Below, one piece after another: positions 1 through 6,298 of a stretch of 7,333 nucleotides of DNA. Made by a program: the position numbers and the translations under genes. The notes under the pieces were generated by a model. The model did not search any database. It saw only the letters and a list, made by a program, of their open reading frames with translations, and was not told where the DNA came from. Position 1 is the stretch's first letter. Each line of letters begins with the position of its first letter. The stretch covers positions 1-7,333 of the forward strand of contig JADLBA010000087.1 of NCBI GenBank assembly GCA_020848015.1, written 5' to 3'. The stretch is from Crocinitomicaceae bacterium (lineage in GTDB: Bacteria; Bacteroidota; Bacteroidia; Flavobacteriales_D; Sanyastnellaceae).

Positions 1-795
1 CAGGTCTATCTGACTTGGGGCTATAATAGAGCCTATTACGACCGCAGTGATATTCATTTCAGGGGAGAGGGGTATGATTTTACGCTGGAACAAGCCAGAG
101 CGGAGGATATGTGGGAGGGGTGGAATTCAAAAGTTTTTCTCCATCCCCGAACGCTCACAATTCCTCAGTTTAACTTCCGCGCCGGCTATTATTTTTGGAA
201 AAATACTGCGCTGTCGTTGGGTTGGGATCACATGAAATACCACGTGATTGCCACCCAAGCGATGAAAATATCCGGACACATTGATGAAGATTATTTTCAC
301 AATGAAAATTATAACGGAAATTTTGACCACGAAACGGGCGACTTTAACCACGAAGAGATACTGTACAATCCGGACTTCATAGATTTTCATCATAGCAACG
401 GATTCAATTTTGTGAGGGCAGCGATCGAGCAGCGAATTCCCTTTTTGCAATCTCCGGATAAAAAGCATATTCTTGCCATTAATGGGGCGGTATCTCTTGG
501 TGTGCTGGTTCCGTGGACTGATTTTACTTTTTTCGGCCAGCGATACCTCAATAAACTTCACCTTTCAGGTTATGGAGTGAGTGCGGGAGTGGGGGTGCGT
601 TATGAATTTTTCAAATGGTTTTTTATTCAGGGCAATGCACAGTTAGGATGGACTAACCTGCCAGACATCATGCTTCAGGATGCGCTGCCCAGCCGCGCGA
701 GTCAGAAGATCACTTTTTTTGAGAGAAGTTGGGCAATTGGTGGTTATGTACCACTGTATAAAAATAAAAAATGGCCACAGAACATTGCTCCATGA
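1..795 (+). CDS. Outer-membrane beta-barrel protein, 3' part (5' end outside window)
   Basis: The reading frame is open from base 1 and ends at TGA 793-795, giving 264 visible residues. The internal ATG at 109 is not the start, because the codons before it encode conserved-looking sequence (VYLTWGYNRAYYDRSDIHF). Alternating aromatic and polar strands such as FNFRAGYYFW, VGVRYEFFKWFFIQGNAQLGW and WAIGGYVPLY fit an outer-membrane beta-barrel of a type common in Bacteroidota. The role is unknown and I cannot name a specific family. Visible residues 93-131 form a hydrophilic stretch very rich in His, Asp, Glu and Asn, probably an external loop. The C-terminus (NKKWPQNIAP) does not end in the classic terminal aromatic residue. 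The gene converges on 820-1692 with a 24-bp gap and no clear terminator hairpin between them. The barrel call is fairly sure; the function is not known. Confidence 0.72.
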   Translation, partial: QVYLTWGYNRAYYDRSDIHFRGEGYDFTLEQARAEDMWEGWNSKVFLHPRTLTIPQFNFRAGYYFWKNTALSLGWDHMKYHVIATQAMKISGHIDEDYFHNENYNGNFDHETGDFNHEEILYNPDFIDFHHSNGFNFVRAAIEQRIPFLQSPDKKHILAINGAVSLGVLVPWTDFTFFGQRYLNKLHLSGYGVSAGVGVRYEFFKWFFIQGNAQLGWTNLPDIMLQDALPSRASQKITFFERSWAIGGYVPLYKNKKWPQNIAP

Positions 796-819
796 CCATT
801 TCATAAAAATAAACACCAA

Positions 820-1692
820 TTACTTCAGCGTAAGATCAGTCTGGCCGATCATATTTCCGCCTTCGTAAATAAATATTTTGTAATTGCCTTTTTTCAGCGT
901 TCCCATTGCTGTGTAGAAGACACAGACATCGGTATCCTGCTGTTGGTAATCAATTTCGCGAGTCACACTGTAGGTCTCTTCTTTTCCTGAAACACTGATG
1001 GTGCCGGTTTCTTTTCCGGGGAGCACCGTTCCGTCGGGGCCGATAATTTTCAGGAAAAGATTTTTTGTGCCGGGTTTAATAATTGCGTTTTTACGAACGG
1101 TAAAGCAGGTTTTCAACATTTCGCATTTTGAAGCGCGGTCGGTTTCCACCTGTTTTCCGCTGCTTCGCAGGTTGATACCCGTGCTTGCGAACTCTCCGGT
1201 AGTCAGTACGGAACCTTTGTTGATCATTTCATTCTTGGTAGAAAGGTCGCTTTCTAATCCTCTGCTCTTTTCTTCGGCGGTAAGTGCCCTGCTTTCGGCA
1301 TCGGCTTTTTCGGCAGTAAGCCGGTCATTGGCCTGATTCAGGCTGTCAATCTGGTGTATGTAACCCTTCATAATAGTTCGAAGGGTTTCGGTTTCTTTTT
1401 TCAGCTTGCTGATGTCATAGTCTTTGTTTTTAGCCTTTTTGATCAGCGCTTCGATCTCGTTTTTTTGCTGTTCGATCTGGGCAGCCATTTCTTCATTGTC
1501 GGTGCTGAGTGTATCATAGCTCATTTTCATGTCTTCGAGTTGAAGCGACAATACATCGCGCTCATCGAGGATAGTGTTTTTTTCGCGGTCAACGTACATG
1601 ATCTGCTCATTTTTCTGGTTGAGCGAGTAACCCATGTAGCCTACCACGCCGAGCAGAACAGCGATAATACCGATGTAAACCTTGTTATTCAT
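820..1692 (-). CDS. Membrane-anchored coiled-coil protein with C-terminal beta domain
   Basis: This is a 290-residue protein starting at ATG 1692. A longer reading from a TTG at 1728 is possible, but it adds only 12 residues (beginning MPEEAVYNN) ahead of what looks like a standard start. A single transmembrane helix lies at residues 4-22 (VYIGIIAVLLGVVGYMGYSL) with few charges before it. Residues about 25-158 are heptad-like, rich in Glu, Lys, Leu and Gln, and predict a long coiled coil. Residues 162-290 look like a small beta-rich domain (NLFLKIIGPDGTVLPGK, YKIFIYEGGNMIGQTDLTLK). The coiled coil and C-terminal domain probably face the periplasm. Similar proteins are widespread in Bacteroidota and usually annotated as hypothetical, or loosely as segregation or division proteins; nothing here supports a specific role. 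A TACTTTTG element lies 34 nt upstream of the ATG. Confidence 0.85.
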   Translation of the reverse strand: MNNKVYIGIIAVLLGVVGYMGYSLNQKNEQIMYVDREKNTILDERDVLSLQLEDMKMSYDTLSTDNEEMAAQIEQQKNEIEALIKKAKNKDYDISKLKKETETLRTIMKGYIHQIDSLNQANDRLTAEKADAESRALTAEEKSRGLESDLSTKNEMINKGSVLTTGEFASTGINLRSSGKQVETDRASKCEMLKTCFTVRKNAIIKPGTKNLFLKIIGPDGTVLPGKETGTISVSGKEETYSVTREIDYQQQDTDVCVFYTAMGTLKKGNYKIFIYEGGNMIGQTDLTLK

Positions 1693-1725
1693 AGTTGTGA
1701 GATTATTATAAACAGCTTCTTCCGG

Positions 1726-1733
1726 CAAAAGTA
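1726..1733 (-). promoter_or_regulatory. Possible -7 promoter element for the coiled-coil protein gene
   Basis: The minus strand reads TACTTTTG, an exact match to the Bacteroidota -7 consensus TAnnTTTG, placed 34 nt before the ATG at 1692. No clear TTG lies 19-21 nt further upstream (the region reads CTTCGTT), so this is only half a promoter. If real, transcription would begin downstream of the TTG at 1728, which argues for the ATG at 1692 as the start. Confidence 0.28.
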
Positions 1734-1810
1734 TATTTTCTATTTGCAGCCCTAACGAAGGAAAACAGGATTTTATTAATACTGTATTGTTTTTTAAGTT
1801 AGGAAGGGGC

Positions 1811-1830
1811 AGGAAGAACGATTTCTTCCT
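1811..1830. repeat. Perfect 8-bp hairpin
   Basis: AGGAAGAA (1811-1818) and TTCTTCCT (1823-1830) are perfectly complementary around a CGAT tetraloop. On the plus strand the stem runs into TTTTCTG, a weak terminator-like tail, but no plus-strand gene reads into it. On the minus strand it is followed by GCCCC, which is not terminator-like. Its role is unknown. Confidence 0.4.
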
Positions 1831-1980
1831 TTTCTGATTATTTAGATATGTTCCGTGTCTCTTATATAGGATTTCGTAAAAAAATCAATTTACCCTTTTA
1901 ATTCAAAAAAATATCAGAATTCGTTAACTGAATTTTAAAATATTGTGGTAAGATATTGGATTTTACAAGTATTTTTTTTC

Positions 1981-2095
1981 TAAATAATACCATTTCTATC
2001 CATAAATAGTCCAATACAAATCTCAGAAGATTTGTGTTATTGTGGTGTTGGATAAAATTATCAAACTATTTTAAAAATAGAAATGGTATAATTTA
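1981..2095. repeat. 115-bp palindromic element (MITE-like or long hairpin)
   Basis: The outer arms at 1981-1999 (TAAATAATACCATTTCTAT) and 2077-2095 are inverted copies matching at 18 of 19 positions. Weaker complementarity continues inward (CCATAAATAG against CTATTTTAAAA). The centre contains a second hairpin: 2013-2023 (AATACAAATCT) against 2028-2038 (AGATTTGTGTT), 10 of 11 pairing around a CAGA loop. A further near-inverted pair is TCCAATAC at 2010-2017 and GTGTTGGA at 2045-2052. The whole could fold into one long stem-loop. Size, terminal inverted repeats and lack of coding fit a miniature inverted-repeat element. No clear target-site duplication is visible at the edges. It could instead be a locally evolved structured region. 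Confidence 0.5.
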
Positions 2096-2247
2096 CGAAC
2101 ATTAAACTGCACGGACAGAAAGTTTTTCTCCTCATCGCAGGAAAATTTTCTCCCTGCCGTCCTCACAACGATGAAAACATTGGACTAAAGAAAAAAAACA
2201 CAGCACTATTCCGAAAAAAATCCTTACCGGCTTCTCTGCACCTGTAC

Positions 2248-3117
2248 TTACCAAAAAACAACAATTTTCCCCGAACCGCCTGCACCACCCGCTGCTTGTG
2301 AATAAGTACCACCACCACCGCCTGCTCCCGAATTAGCTGCTGCGGGGTTTCCCAAGCACGAATAATTACTCCCGTTGCCGCCGCCAATACCACCACCGCC
2401 ACCGCCACCATAGTAGGTACCCCCTCTTCCTCCATTATTAGCACCAGGCTGACCTAATGCCGTATTAACCCCATACCCAGCGCCGCCGCCTGAGCCAAGG
2501 CTGGTGATAATTGAGCCGCCATAACCCCAGCCGCCGTTTCCGCCGCCCCCCTTGCCAGTCGCTCCGGTGCAGGTTCCGCAGTTTCCACCTTCGCCACCCG
2601 CAGCACCAATATTTATTCCCGGCCCCACAAAACTACTTGTACTGCCATTTGCACCCTTATTATTACCACCACCAGTTCCCCCTGCGCCACCGGAACCAAT
2701 AGTAACTGTGTAGGAGTTGCCCGCAGTAACAGAAAAAATACTCTCAGCATAACCGCCGCCGCCACCACCACCCCCTTGCAGATAACCACTGGCATCACCA
2801 GTTCCGCCACCGCCTCCACCACCCCACACCTGCACCTTGATAAGGGTTACTCCCGAGGGAATTACAAAAGAACCGTCAGCGTTGAATACCTGCGAGAGTG
2901 TCCAGGGGACACCGCCGCCCAATGCGGCTACAGCCGCATCCACATAATCTTTGTTGACAGCATCTGATCCATTTACGGGTGGGTCTATCAGCCCGGTAAT
3001 AGAACTCTGGCCGCTGCCGCCGGTCAACTGGATTGATTGATCAATTTCGACCTGTCCGATAATAATAGACGCAGGAATGACCAATAATAAACATACTAGT
3101 GATTGTTTTGTATGCAT
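2248..3117 (-). CDS. Exported glycine-rich domain protein with tail-fibre-like N-terminal stem
   Basis: This is a 289-residue protein with the start ATG at 3117 and stop TAA at 2248-2250. Residues 1-21 form a signal peptide (Lys-containing start, then SLVCLLLVIPASIII). Residues 30-68 contain DAVNKDYVDAAVAAL, a motif type seen at the ends of phage tail fibres and related collagen-like or surface proteins. Residues 84-98 (FVIPSGVTLIKVQVW) lead into a glycine-rich domain at about 99-283, with 82 Gly in the last 191 residues (about 43%). The closing strand is GGSGKIVVFW. This is the layout of the 'glycine-rich domain' family, where tracts of Gly form packed polyglycine helices in adhesin tips. 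Two Cys (180 and 183) lie within it. No Type IX sorting domain is visible at the C-terminus. The likely role is surface display or binding; the ligand is unknown. It lies 135 bp downstream of the related gene at 3253-4179. Confidence 0.85.
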   Translation of the reverse strand: MHTKQSLVCLLLVIPASIIIGQVEIDQSIQLTGGSGQSSITGLIDPPVNGSDAVNKDYVDAAVAALGGGVPWTLSQVFNADGSFVIPSGVTLIKVQVWGGGGGGGTGDASGYLQGGGGGGGGYAESIFSVTAGNSYTVTIGSGGAGGTGGGNNKGANGSTSSFVGPGINIGAAGGEGGNCGTCTGATGKGGGGNGGWGYGGSIITSLGSGGGAGYGVNTALGQPGANNGGRGGTYYGGGGGGGIGGGNGSNYSCLGNPAAANSGAGGGGGTYSQAAGGAGGSGKIVVFW

Positions 3118-3243
3118 GGTAACTTTAGTTTTTGAATGAATTTATAAAAAATCTTTCATCAAATCATTTTAAAAAAACACACTTTATACCTCAACTTCCG
3201 GATGGTTATTACCAAAGGGTATTTTTTATGTGTGTATCGTGCC

Positions 3244-3258
3244 GGGTAATTATTACCA
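3244..3258. repeat. Small palindrome across the stop codon of the upstream glycine-rich gene
   Basis: GGTAAT and ATTACC (3245-3257) form a perfect 6-bp palindrome around a single T and overlap the TAA stop at 3253-3255. It is extended imperfectly by CGTG and CACG on either side. No T-run follows on the minus strand, so it is not a typical terminator. It may be chance. Confidence 0.25.
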
Positions 3259-4179
3259 CGTGATTTTCACCGCACCGACTCCTCCTTTCCCGCCATTGTA
3301 TGGTGTTCCTCCATTTACGTTTCCTCCGCCACCACCACCGCCGGGAGTACCTCCGGTTCCACCGGTATTGCACCCGGGAGTTCCTCCATTACCACCATTT
3401 GCTCCTACGCCGCCGCCGCCTGCATTGCAACTTCCCGTTCCTCCGTTTCCTCCGTTTCCTCCGGTGGTATTGATGGGTGCCGAACTGGCACCACCTGTTC
3501 CACCGGTAACAGTAGCGCCATTTCCACCAGTTGCGGTGATCAGCGAACCCACACTAGAACTTCCTCCATTACCACCGGTGCCACCACCACTTGCCCCAGC
3601 GGTACCACCGGCACCCACAACTACACTGATCGAAGACCCTGGAGTTACCGTATAACATCCGGCACCATAACCGCCGCCGCCGCCGCCACCCGCATTCTGA
3701 GTGGAACCCGCCCCGCCGCCGCCGCCACCGCCGGCCCCCCAGGCTTCAATGCAGATATAATTGGTACATACCGGAACAGTAAAAGTATGTGTGCCGGCGG
3801 TATTGTAAGCAGCCGAACTGACAACTGTTCCGTTCATCGGCAGTTTGATCACCGACTCTATTTTCCAGACCTTTCCCGTGGGGACGGTCTGTAATGAGGT
3901 GATGGATAATGCCTGAGAAAATTCGAGGGCTGTGCCATTCAGGGTAAACTCCAATGCCGAAATCAGCGAAACAGCGGCATTCATGGAAATCGTCTGCCCC
4001 TCGTGCAACCAGATGGGAAGGGGCAATCCCGTCGGGGATGCTGCCATTCCATCTATCATAATATAAGCCTGGCATTGGGCAGCGGATTTGGATGGTGGTA
4101 GAAGGGTAGCTACTGAAAAAAGCATCCCTAAAAGAACTGTGGGAATCCGGTTGGGCAATGGGAATAGTATGTTCATCAT
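3253..4179 (-). CDS. Exported glycine-rich domain protein with distinct N-terminal domain
   Basis: This is a 308-residue protein; ATG 4179 or the adjacent ATG 4176 could be the start. Residues 1-35 form a signal peptide (hydrophobic VLLGMLFSVATLL, cleavage probably after SAAQ). Residues 36-95 form a small domain (LPLPIWLHEGQTISMNAAVS). Residues 99-110, VPTGKVWKIESV, are a motif I associate with exported Bacteroidota proteins. Residues 131-147 (HTFTVPVCTNYICIEAW) open a glycine-rich domain at 148-302 with 73 Gly in 161 residues (about 45%), closing with GGVGAVKITW. The opening and closing strands match those of the neighbouring protein at 2248-3117, so both belong to the same glycine-rich domain family despite unrelated N-terminal halves. 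Cys at 138, 143, 175, 251 and 270 could form disulfides. There is no visible Type IX sorting domain. The role is presumably surface adhesion; this is inferred. Confidence 0.85.
   Translation of the reverse strand: MMNILFPLPNRIPTVLLGMLFSVATLLPPSKSAAQCQAYIMIDGMAASPTGLPLPIWLHEGQTISMNAAVSLISALEFTLNGTALEFSQALSITSLQTVPTGKVWKIESVIKLPMNGTVVSSAAYNTAGTHTFTVPVCTNYICIEAWGAGGGGGGGAGSTQNAGGGGGGGYGAGCYTVTPGSSISVVVGAGGTAGASGGGTGGNGGSSSVGSLITATGGNGATVTGGTGGASSAPINTTGGNGGNGGTGSCNAGGGGVGANGGNGGTPGCNTGGTGGTPGGGGGGGNVNGGTPYNGGKGGVGAVKITW
3671..3734 (-). repeat. GGC/GGT trinucleotide tracts encoding poly-Gly
   Basis: On the plus strand, runs of CCG/GCC repeats at 3671-3687 and 3705-3733 are near-perfect triplet repeats inside the glycine-rich gene. 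They encode seven- and six-residue Gly runs at residues 164-170 and 151-156. Changes by whole triplets would lengthen or shorten the Gly runs without breaking the frame. Confidence 0.6.
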
Positions 4180-4194
4180 AGTATTGGTTGAGGC

Positions 4195-4247
4195 GGGTTC
4201 TAAACATTCATTCTATCTGGATTGATTCAAAAAAACCGATAGAACCC
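4195..4247. repeat. Nested, mutually exclusive inverted repeats upstream of glycine-rich gene
   Basis: GGGTTCTA at 4195-4202 pairs perfectly with TAGAACCC at 4240-4247. TTCTATC at 4211-4217 pairs perfectly with GATAGAA at 4238-4244. The two share the right arm, so only one can form at a time. They lie 16-68 nt upstream of the ATG at 4179, in the likely leader. They could be a chance product of AT-rich sequence. Confidence 0.3.
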
Positions 4248-4378
4248 TCGATTCGATTTTCTTAAATCTCTGCTAATGTATAATACTTCGCATACTTTTT
4301 TCACCTGAAAGCTCACTTTTTTACGCTCTATTACAAATGCAAGTCTATTCTCTTTAAAAAAAAGGATCAAAGTTTAGT

Positions 4379-4419
4379 ATTTAAATAATTATATTCATGT
4401 TCGATTTTATTATTTAAAT
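4379..4419. repeat. 11-bp AT-only inverted repeat
   Basis: ATTTAAATAAT (4379-4389) and ATTATTTAAAT (4409-4419) are perfect inverted copies around a 19-nt loop. The repeat lies just past the last possible stop (4423-4425) of the SBBP remnant, so it could be an old 3' end structure. The stem is all A-T and weak. Confidence 0.35.
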
Positions 4420-4563
4420 TTTTTATCCCTTTTTTAATGATTTATTATACTCATAGGTTATTGTCACTAAAAATATTACATGTATTGAATTGATATCCAT
4501 TTCAAACATATTCGTGTTGTTGAATGTAACCCGGATAAGTTTATTTCCAATTATAGCGTTTTC

Positions 4564-5084
4564 CTAAGTATCAGTAGCAATGGATACACCATTATCTGAA
4601 TATAATCCTCTAAATGTTTCTCCCATGATGAACCTGCCGGAAGAATTTAATTTCAGAATAAATGCATCAAACATTCCGTTTAAAATTTTATTCAAAATGT
4701 TGCTGTCTTGGTCAAAGTCCACCGTGTCGTAAAACCCCCCGGTTATCAAAACAGCTTCTTCATCGTCCACGTCAATACACCGACCGGTATCATAATCGGC
4801 ACCTTCAACAGATTCGCCCAAACCAGCTCTCCCGCTGGAGAATATTTTTCAATAAAAATATCTGCTAATCCATTAGAAACCAACATAACCGTATTTTCTC
4901 CGTGGCTAAAATTGCAGACACGGAAAAGGTGCCGGTTAAATATACTAACCCGTAAAGATCGGCTGTAATGGAATATGCCATTTCATCACTTATTCCACAG
5001 ATATTTTTCACCCATTGGAATCTTGGAAAATTTATGCAAACAAAACAAGGCCAACAGAATTGTAACGATTAATTTCATATTCAT
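4564..5084 (-). pseudogene. Degraded SBBP (beta-propeller-type) repeat surface protein
   Basis: Reading from ATG 5084, the start encodes a signal peptide (MNMKLIVTILLALFCLHKFS) but reaches TGA after 32 codons. From about 5020 the next frame gives QWVKNICGISDEMAYS and ITADLYGLVYLTGTFS, a clear SBBP-type repeat (W, G, D-G-x-VYLTG). From about 4919 another frame gives LVSNGLADIFIEKYSPAGEL and VWA. From about 4821 a further frame gives VEGADYDTGRCIDVDDEEAV, LITGGFYDTVDFD and FDAFILKLNSSGRFIMGETF, ending at TAG 4564-4566. The pieces join in repeat order, so this was one gene that now has three frame changes. The frame after the TAG stays open to 4423, and D-T-stop-E-N-A-I-I aligns with D-D-E-E-A-V-L-I of the previous repeat, so the TAG is probably a nonsense mutation in a further repeat. 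Intact SBBP proteins are exported and much longer; this one would be nonfunctional. Confidence 0.78.
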
Positions 5085-5121
5085 TCTTTTTATTTGTGCA
5101 AGGTAAAAAACTACTTCTATT

Positions 5122-5152
5122 CAAAATAATGATTATTATATCTTCCATACAA
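5122..5152 (-). promoter_or_regulatory. Candidate promoter of the SBBP remnant
   Basis: The minus strand has TTG (5150-5152), a 20-nt spacer and TTATTTTG (5122-5129), one mismatch from the Bacteroidota pair TTG and TAnnTTTG. The -7 element ends 38 nt before the ATG at 5084. Position and spacing fit, so the promoter may outlive the gene it served. Confidence 0.38.
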
Positions 5153-5204
5153 TAGTAGGGGAGAAGTATATCGTACTACTGCTGATACAAAGGTGGTATG
5201 CATA

Positions 5205-6218
5205 TCAAAAAAGCCATCCGATCCTCACATTCAATGGTAAACTCATGATCCAGTAACGGCCTTCCTTACTTGCCACATAAAAAGCATTGAAATAATAGGG
5301 TGCTTCCATTGCATCCGAGGGGTCTATCCGCTCTTCATGTATCACGCTTCTGTAACGAAGGCCAAGGCCAGCAGAAAAATCCAAGAAAAAGTTATTGAAA
5401 AAAACCTGTCGGCCAAACTTGAGATGAAAACTAATCGTTTTCTTTTTGACTAAAAAAGTGTCCACGTAATTGGTATTATTGTAATTCGAATCGGCGAAAA
5501 TATCCTCGATTCCAAACCTCCAGATGCCGCGGGAACTGCATTGAAGATAACTGCATTCCGCTGACAGGTAATTTCCCATTGGAGCTGCTTTTTTGTAATA
5601 CCATTTTTCCTCTATTCCCACTCCAAATCCCTTGGTGTTGGGTCTGAACGGCTCTCTCCATTCCCAGACACTTGATGCAAAGAGGTAGCAGGCGGCAAAC
5701 TGGGTTGAAAATTTATTTCCCGTTGGCCTCTCATAGCTCAGTTCAAGCCCAGGGTGTACAAACCCGATGAGTTTTAGCGGACTAAATTTGAACTGGCGGC
5801 TTCGACGAATGTGGGCGCTATCTATCGTAGCAAAATTATTTTCGGGGCTGTCCATGTCAATATAAATTTTACCAGGATAGGTAAATCTCTTAGGATTGGT
5901 GAAATCAACCAACATTCCCACGCCATACAGAAACCCGAGGTTAGACCAGAACGCCAATGAATTTTTTGCCCGAATCGTAATGTCCTTAGAAATAAAACCA
6001 TCCGATACCTTCAAATGAAGCGGTTTACGTTGTCTCGGAACTTCAACCCGAGAAAATGTGTAATGACTATCGAGTGTATCTTCATCAAGAACTACTGTGG
6101 CCGGTTTTGACACAAAAATTTCGATGCGTTTGTTCCGGCTGTTGAAAAGGGTGGCGCAGGAACTCAGCATTACCATCACACCAAAAACAATAGCCGCTCT
6201 TCGCGTCGTCGTATTCAT
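5205..6218 (-). CDS. Lipoprotein with PEGA-like N-terminal part and probable C-terminal beta-barrel
   Basis: This is a 337-residue protein with the ATG at 6218 and stop TGA at 5205-5207. The signal peptide ends in the lipobox LSSC, so Cys21 would be lipidated; CATLFNSRNKRIEIF follows. Residues about 30-84 (FVSKPATVVLDEDTLDSHYT) resemble a small PEGA-like beta domain. Residues 88-122 (NLGFLYGVGMLVDFTNPKRF) include a hydrophobic segment. From about 145 (FSPLKLIGFVHPGLELSYER) alternating strands such as FSTQFAACYLF, ISFHLKFGRQVFFNNFFLDF and LPLNVRIGWLF suggest a beta-barrel or beta-sandwich ending in Phe, the typical outer-membrane C-terminal signal. The architecture is common in Bacteroidota but its role is not known to me. 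It lies 120 bp upstream of the SBBP remnant and may be transcribed separately from it. It is divergent from the regulator at 6513. Confidence 0.82.
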   Translation of the reverse strand: MNTTTRRAAIVFGVMVMLSSCATLFNSRNKRIEIFVSKPATVVLDEDTLDSHYTFSRVEVPRQRKPLHLKVSDGFISKDITIRAKNSLAFWSNLGFLYGVGMLVDFTNPKRFTYPGKIYIDMDSPENNFATIDSAHIRRSRQFKFSPLKLIGFVHPGLELSYERPTGNKFSTQFAACYLFASSVWEWREPFRPNTKGFGVGIEEKWYYKKAAPMGNYLSAECSYLQCSSRGIWRFGIEDIFADSNYNNTNYVDTFLVKKKTISFHLKFGRQVFFNNFFLDFSAGLGLRYRSVIHEERIDPSDAMEAPYYFNAFYVASKEGRYWIMSLPLNVRIGWLF

Positions 6219-6253
6219 AGTTCAGGAATAGTTGCACAGGTTCATTTCAATAA

Positions 6254-6280
6254 ATCATCTTTGGCTAAAATATCATCTTT
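6254..6280. repeat. Direct repeat upstream of lipoprotein gene
   Basis: ATCATCTTT occurs at 6254-6262 and again at 6272-6280, an 18-bp period 36-62 bp upstream of the ATG at 6218. The spacing of under two helical turns would suit a regulator binding one face of the DNA. TATTTTAG between them, on the minus strand, is one mismatch from the -7 consensus. This may be coincidence. Confidence 0.25.
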
Positions 6281-6298
6281 CGCAGTAAGAACGATGAA

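Larger units (their letters stand above)
1693..2247. other. AT-rich spacer without a gene
   Basis: This 555-bp stretch lies between two minus-strand genes and has no convincing coding frame on either strand. It holds a possible -7 element near 1730, a compact hairpin at 1811-1830 and a 115-bp palindromic element at 1981-2095. At 2108-2162 there is a pyrimidine-rich imperfect repeat (GTTTTTCTCC and ATTTTCTCCC) close to the end of the upstream glycine-rich gene. I see no strong intrinsic terminator there. Confidence 0.6.
4180..4563. other. AT-rich spacer between the SBBP remnant and the glycine-rich gene
   Basis: No complete gene is visible in these 384 bp. The part nearest the SBBP remnant (down to about 4423) may still be decayed coding sequence read past a nonsense codon. 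The middle holds an AT-only inverted repeat (4379-4419). The part before the ATG at 4179 holds two overlapping hairpin options (4195-4247). I found no promoter matching the Bacteroidota consensus well; TACATTAG near 4277 is one mismatch from TAnnTTTG but lacks an upstream TTG. Confidence 0.55.

Noticed and set aside
127..561. Minus-strand 144-residue frame inside the barrel gene
   Set aside because: The plus-strand frame is open from base 1 to 795 with barrel-like strands and continues past both ends of this shadow frame.
1693..1728. Extended TTG start for the coiled-coil protein
   Set aside because: The extension overlaps a possible -7 promoter element and adds 12 residues ahead of an ATG placed immediately before a clean membrane anchor.
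1354..1755. Plus-strand 133-residue Phe/Val-rich frame
   Set aside because: It is the antisense of the Lys/Glu-rich coiled-coil gene, which reads as Phe, Leu and Val on the other strand.
2136..2157. Possible terminator GCAGG-CCTGC below the first glycine-rich gene
   Set aside because: Only a 5-bp stem, with no T-run following on the minus strand.
2163..2822. Minus-strand Val/Ala-rich frames of 93 and 69 residues overlapping the first glycine-rich gene
   Set aside because: They are shifted readings of the GGN-rich sequence (Val, Ala, Trp-poor low complexity) with no start context; the signal-peptide-bearing frame is the real gene.
3230..3655. Plus-strand proline-rich open frame (141 residues)
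   Set aside because: It is the antisense of the poly-Gly gene: Gly codons read backwards give Pro and Ala. The base composition explains it fully.
2248..4179. Regular triplet runs as a CRISPR array or tandem repeat locus
   Set aside because: There are no constant repeats with unique spacers; the periodicity is codon-level Gly bias within two intact genes.
4662..4968. Plus-strand frames of 68 and 86 residues over the SBBP remnant
   Set aside because: No recognisable features; the minus strand carries the repeat motifs.
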